Of a DNA stretch of 64,000 nucleotides, positions 62,663 to 64,000 are shown piece after piece. Made by a program: the position numbers and the translations under genes. Source of the DNA: Rhytidiadelphus loreus (Eukaryota; Streptophyta; Bryopsida; Hypnales; Hylocomiaceae). The notes under the pieces were generated by a model. It ran no database searches and had not been told where the DNA came from. It was given only the letters and a program-made list of their open reading frames with translations. Location: assembly GCA_947034895.1 (NCBI GenBank), contig OX344763.1, positions 34,037,025 through 34,101,024 of the forward strand. Reading direction: 5' to 3'. How positions within the stretch are numbered: position 1 is the stretch's first letter; the number at the start of each line of letters is the position of its first letter.

Positions 62663-64000
62663 TCAATACTTGATGCCGCATCTCTTGGCGCACACTTTGT
62701 CCAGCGAGGGGTTGGGGTTCTTCTTGACGCTGGCCAGAATTTTGTTGATCTCGGAGTCGGAGAGTCCCGTGGTGGCCCGAATGGCACTGGTTGGCAAGTT
62801 GAAGAAGGCCACGGCCGTGGTTTGGGTTCCAGGGTCTCGGTGGGGGAAGCTGGCAATGAACTGCGCCTCCTTGCAGCCCAAGTTCTGGGCGAAATGGATC
62901 AAACCTGCATAGACACCGACAGACATACATGGAGTGAGTCATTCATTTCTCCCGGCCTTAGTTTATTCATTATATACTTGGTAGTTGTATGGTAGAGCGC
63001 AATTGCTGCTGATATGTAGTGGCCATGCATGCAATACACTATGGATTGGATACAGATAAGCCGACTACAAAATGGAAGCTATTAGTGGGGAACTTCATGA
63101 ACTTCAGAAGTTCCACTCGTGCTAAATCCCTGTTCAACCCAAATTGGGAGGTTGAAACAACAAGTGGCACGGACTGTTGGAGTAGGGGGAAACGTGCATT
63201 CGGCATGATGGAGCGTTTACACTTCAACAGAGGGTTCGCACTCGCGAAAAAATATTGCAGAAAATCTCTAGCCCAACAGGGGAGACACAGCACTAGCTGC
63301 TCACTACGTATTCACCTGCAGCACTTGTTAAGTTCATTCATTTCCACACTAATGCCTCACCGGCCATTACCTTGGAAGTTGTGTGATTTTCCCCATAGTA
63401 ATTATTCAAGCACCTGACCGTGCAGACATGGTGTTCTACAGGGTATGGAATTCGGTCCATGAATTACTAATCTGAAGCAAGCAAAGAAGACCCTGGTACT
63501 AAATTTATGCACACCCAAAGGCCAATGAAAGTGAATCCAATGAGGGATCCTTCTTCTCAATTCAAATTCATTTGTCGTGCAGTGGGACCAATTCGAGTAC
63601 CTTGAGGAATGATGACAGTTTGGCCTTTCGTGACGTTTCCTCCGATGAAGTGTCGCCCGCCATTTTCTTCCGCGAACCCGAACAACAGCTCGCCTGCTCG
63701 ATAAGTAAACCACAACATGCATCATTACATGAGCTCCAGATCAATCAACAATTCAGCACGGACAAATTAAAGCCATCTGAACCTGGAGCACCTGAAACTC
63801 GATCCAATTAACGTCTAGCTAATAATTAACGCCTTGATCCAGCATATATAAACTGATGCCAGAATATTCAGCAATTGCACCGCCAGAGCTCACAAATACA
63901 GCACTTACAAAGCGAAGGAGGAGGACCTAGCTACCTTCAGTGACATGAGAGATTTGGGTGGCTCGTGGGTGATTGTGAGGCTGGTTGATAGCACAAGGCC
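62663..64000 (-). CDS. Germin-like cupin protein, 3' part only
   Basis: It is a single-cupin-domain protein of the germin/germin-like type, usually an extracellular manganese-binding protein (oxalate oxidase or superoxide dismutase activity in some members). Three minus-strand exons are visible: 64000-63935 (running off the window), 63693-63601 and 62904-62663, in phase. Cupin motif 1 reads INQPHNHPRATQISHVTEG: both histidines are present, but the usual glutamate is glutamine (HPRATQ instead of HPRATE). Cupin motif 2, GQTVIIPQGLIHFAQN, is complete. It is followed by the germin-like region FPHRDPGTQTTAVAFF, LPTSAIRATTGLSD and a lysine-rich end with two late cysteines (VCAKRCGIKY). The start, signal peptide and first exons lie outside the window, so activity cannot be judged. 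Confidence 0.88.

Overview
The window is nuclear DNA from a land plant. Six spliced genes with plant-type GT-AG introns encode plant proteins: cytosolic NAD-dependent glycerol-3-phosphate dehydrogenase, the ER HDEL/KDEL receptor ERD2, a PUX10/FAF2-like UAS-UBX protein, a CAN-type calcium-dependent nuclease, a germin-like cupin, and a zinc alcohol/formaldehyde dehydrogenase of a type that I associate more with bryophytes, algae, fungi and bacteria than with seed plants. Introns are mostly 80-1200 bp, intergenic DNA is very AT-rich, and coding exons are more GC-rich. A bryophyte or another non-seed plant is my best guess, but the species is not identified. Only about 10% of the window is coding.

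Layout: 1-11.6 kb is repeat-rich and has no supported gene. It holds an inverted pair of 200-bp elements, a 24-bp minisatellite, an (ATT)n tract and degenerate inverted-repeat elements. 11.93-16.21 kb (+) is GPDH, whose first intron carries tandem copies of both of its own splice junctions. 16.8-20.1 kb is old repeats. 21.2-24.0 kb (+) is ERD2. 24.2-29.4 kb is featureless apart from one tandem duplication. 29.41-34.13 kb (-) is the 10-exon zinc dehydrogenase. 34.2-34.7 kb is a duplicated upstream region. 37.64-42.71 kb (-) is the nine-exon CAN nuclease, followed by a duplicated upstream region to 43.6 kb. 44.7-50.7 kb is repeats. 51.49-54.75 kb (+) is the UAS/UBX gene. 55.9-58.3 kb holds tandem repeats and two clean MITEs. 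58.3-62.6 kb has no gene I can support. 62.66-64.0 kb (-) is the 3' part of a cupin gene that runs off the window.

The genes are independent housekeeping or stress-type units, not a pathway cluster. ERD2 (ER retrieval) and the PUX10-like protein (ER/lipid-droplet p97 adaptor) both belong to the endomembrane system, but nothing shows co-regulation. I see no new multi-gene system. The most distinctive signals are (1) a family of 0.4-1.5 kb non-coding inverted-repeat elements that begin TTAACCCCTAAA and end TTTAGGGGTTAA, formally compatible with TTAA-target (piggyBac-like) transposition; (2) GPDH intron 1, where the 5' and 3' splice junctions have each been tandemly copied; and (3) repeated 130-480 bp tandem duplications just upstream of, or inside, several genes. 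Exon joins were derived by hand from homology, reading frame and splice consensus. Every internal exon keeps phase, but no alignment or RNA data were available.
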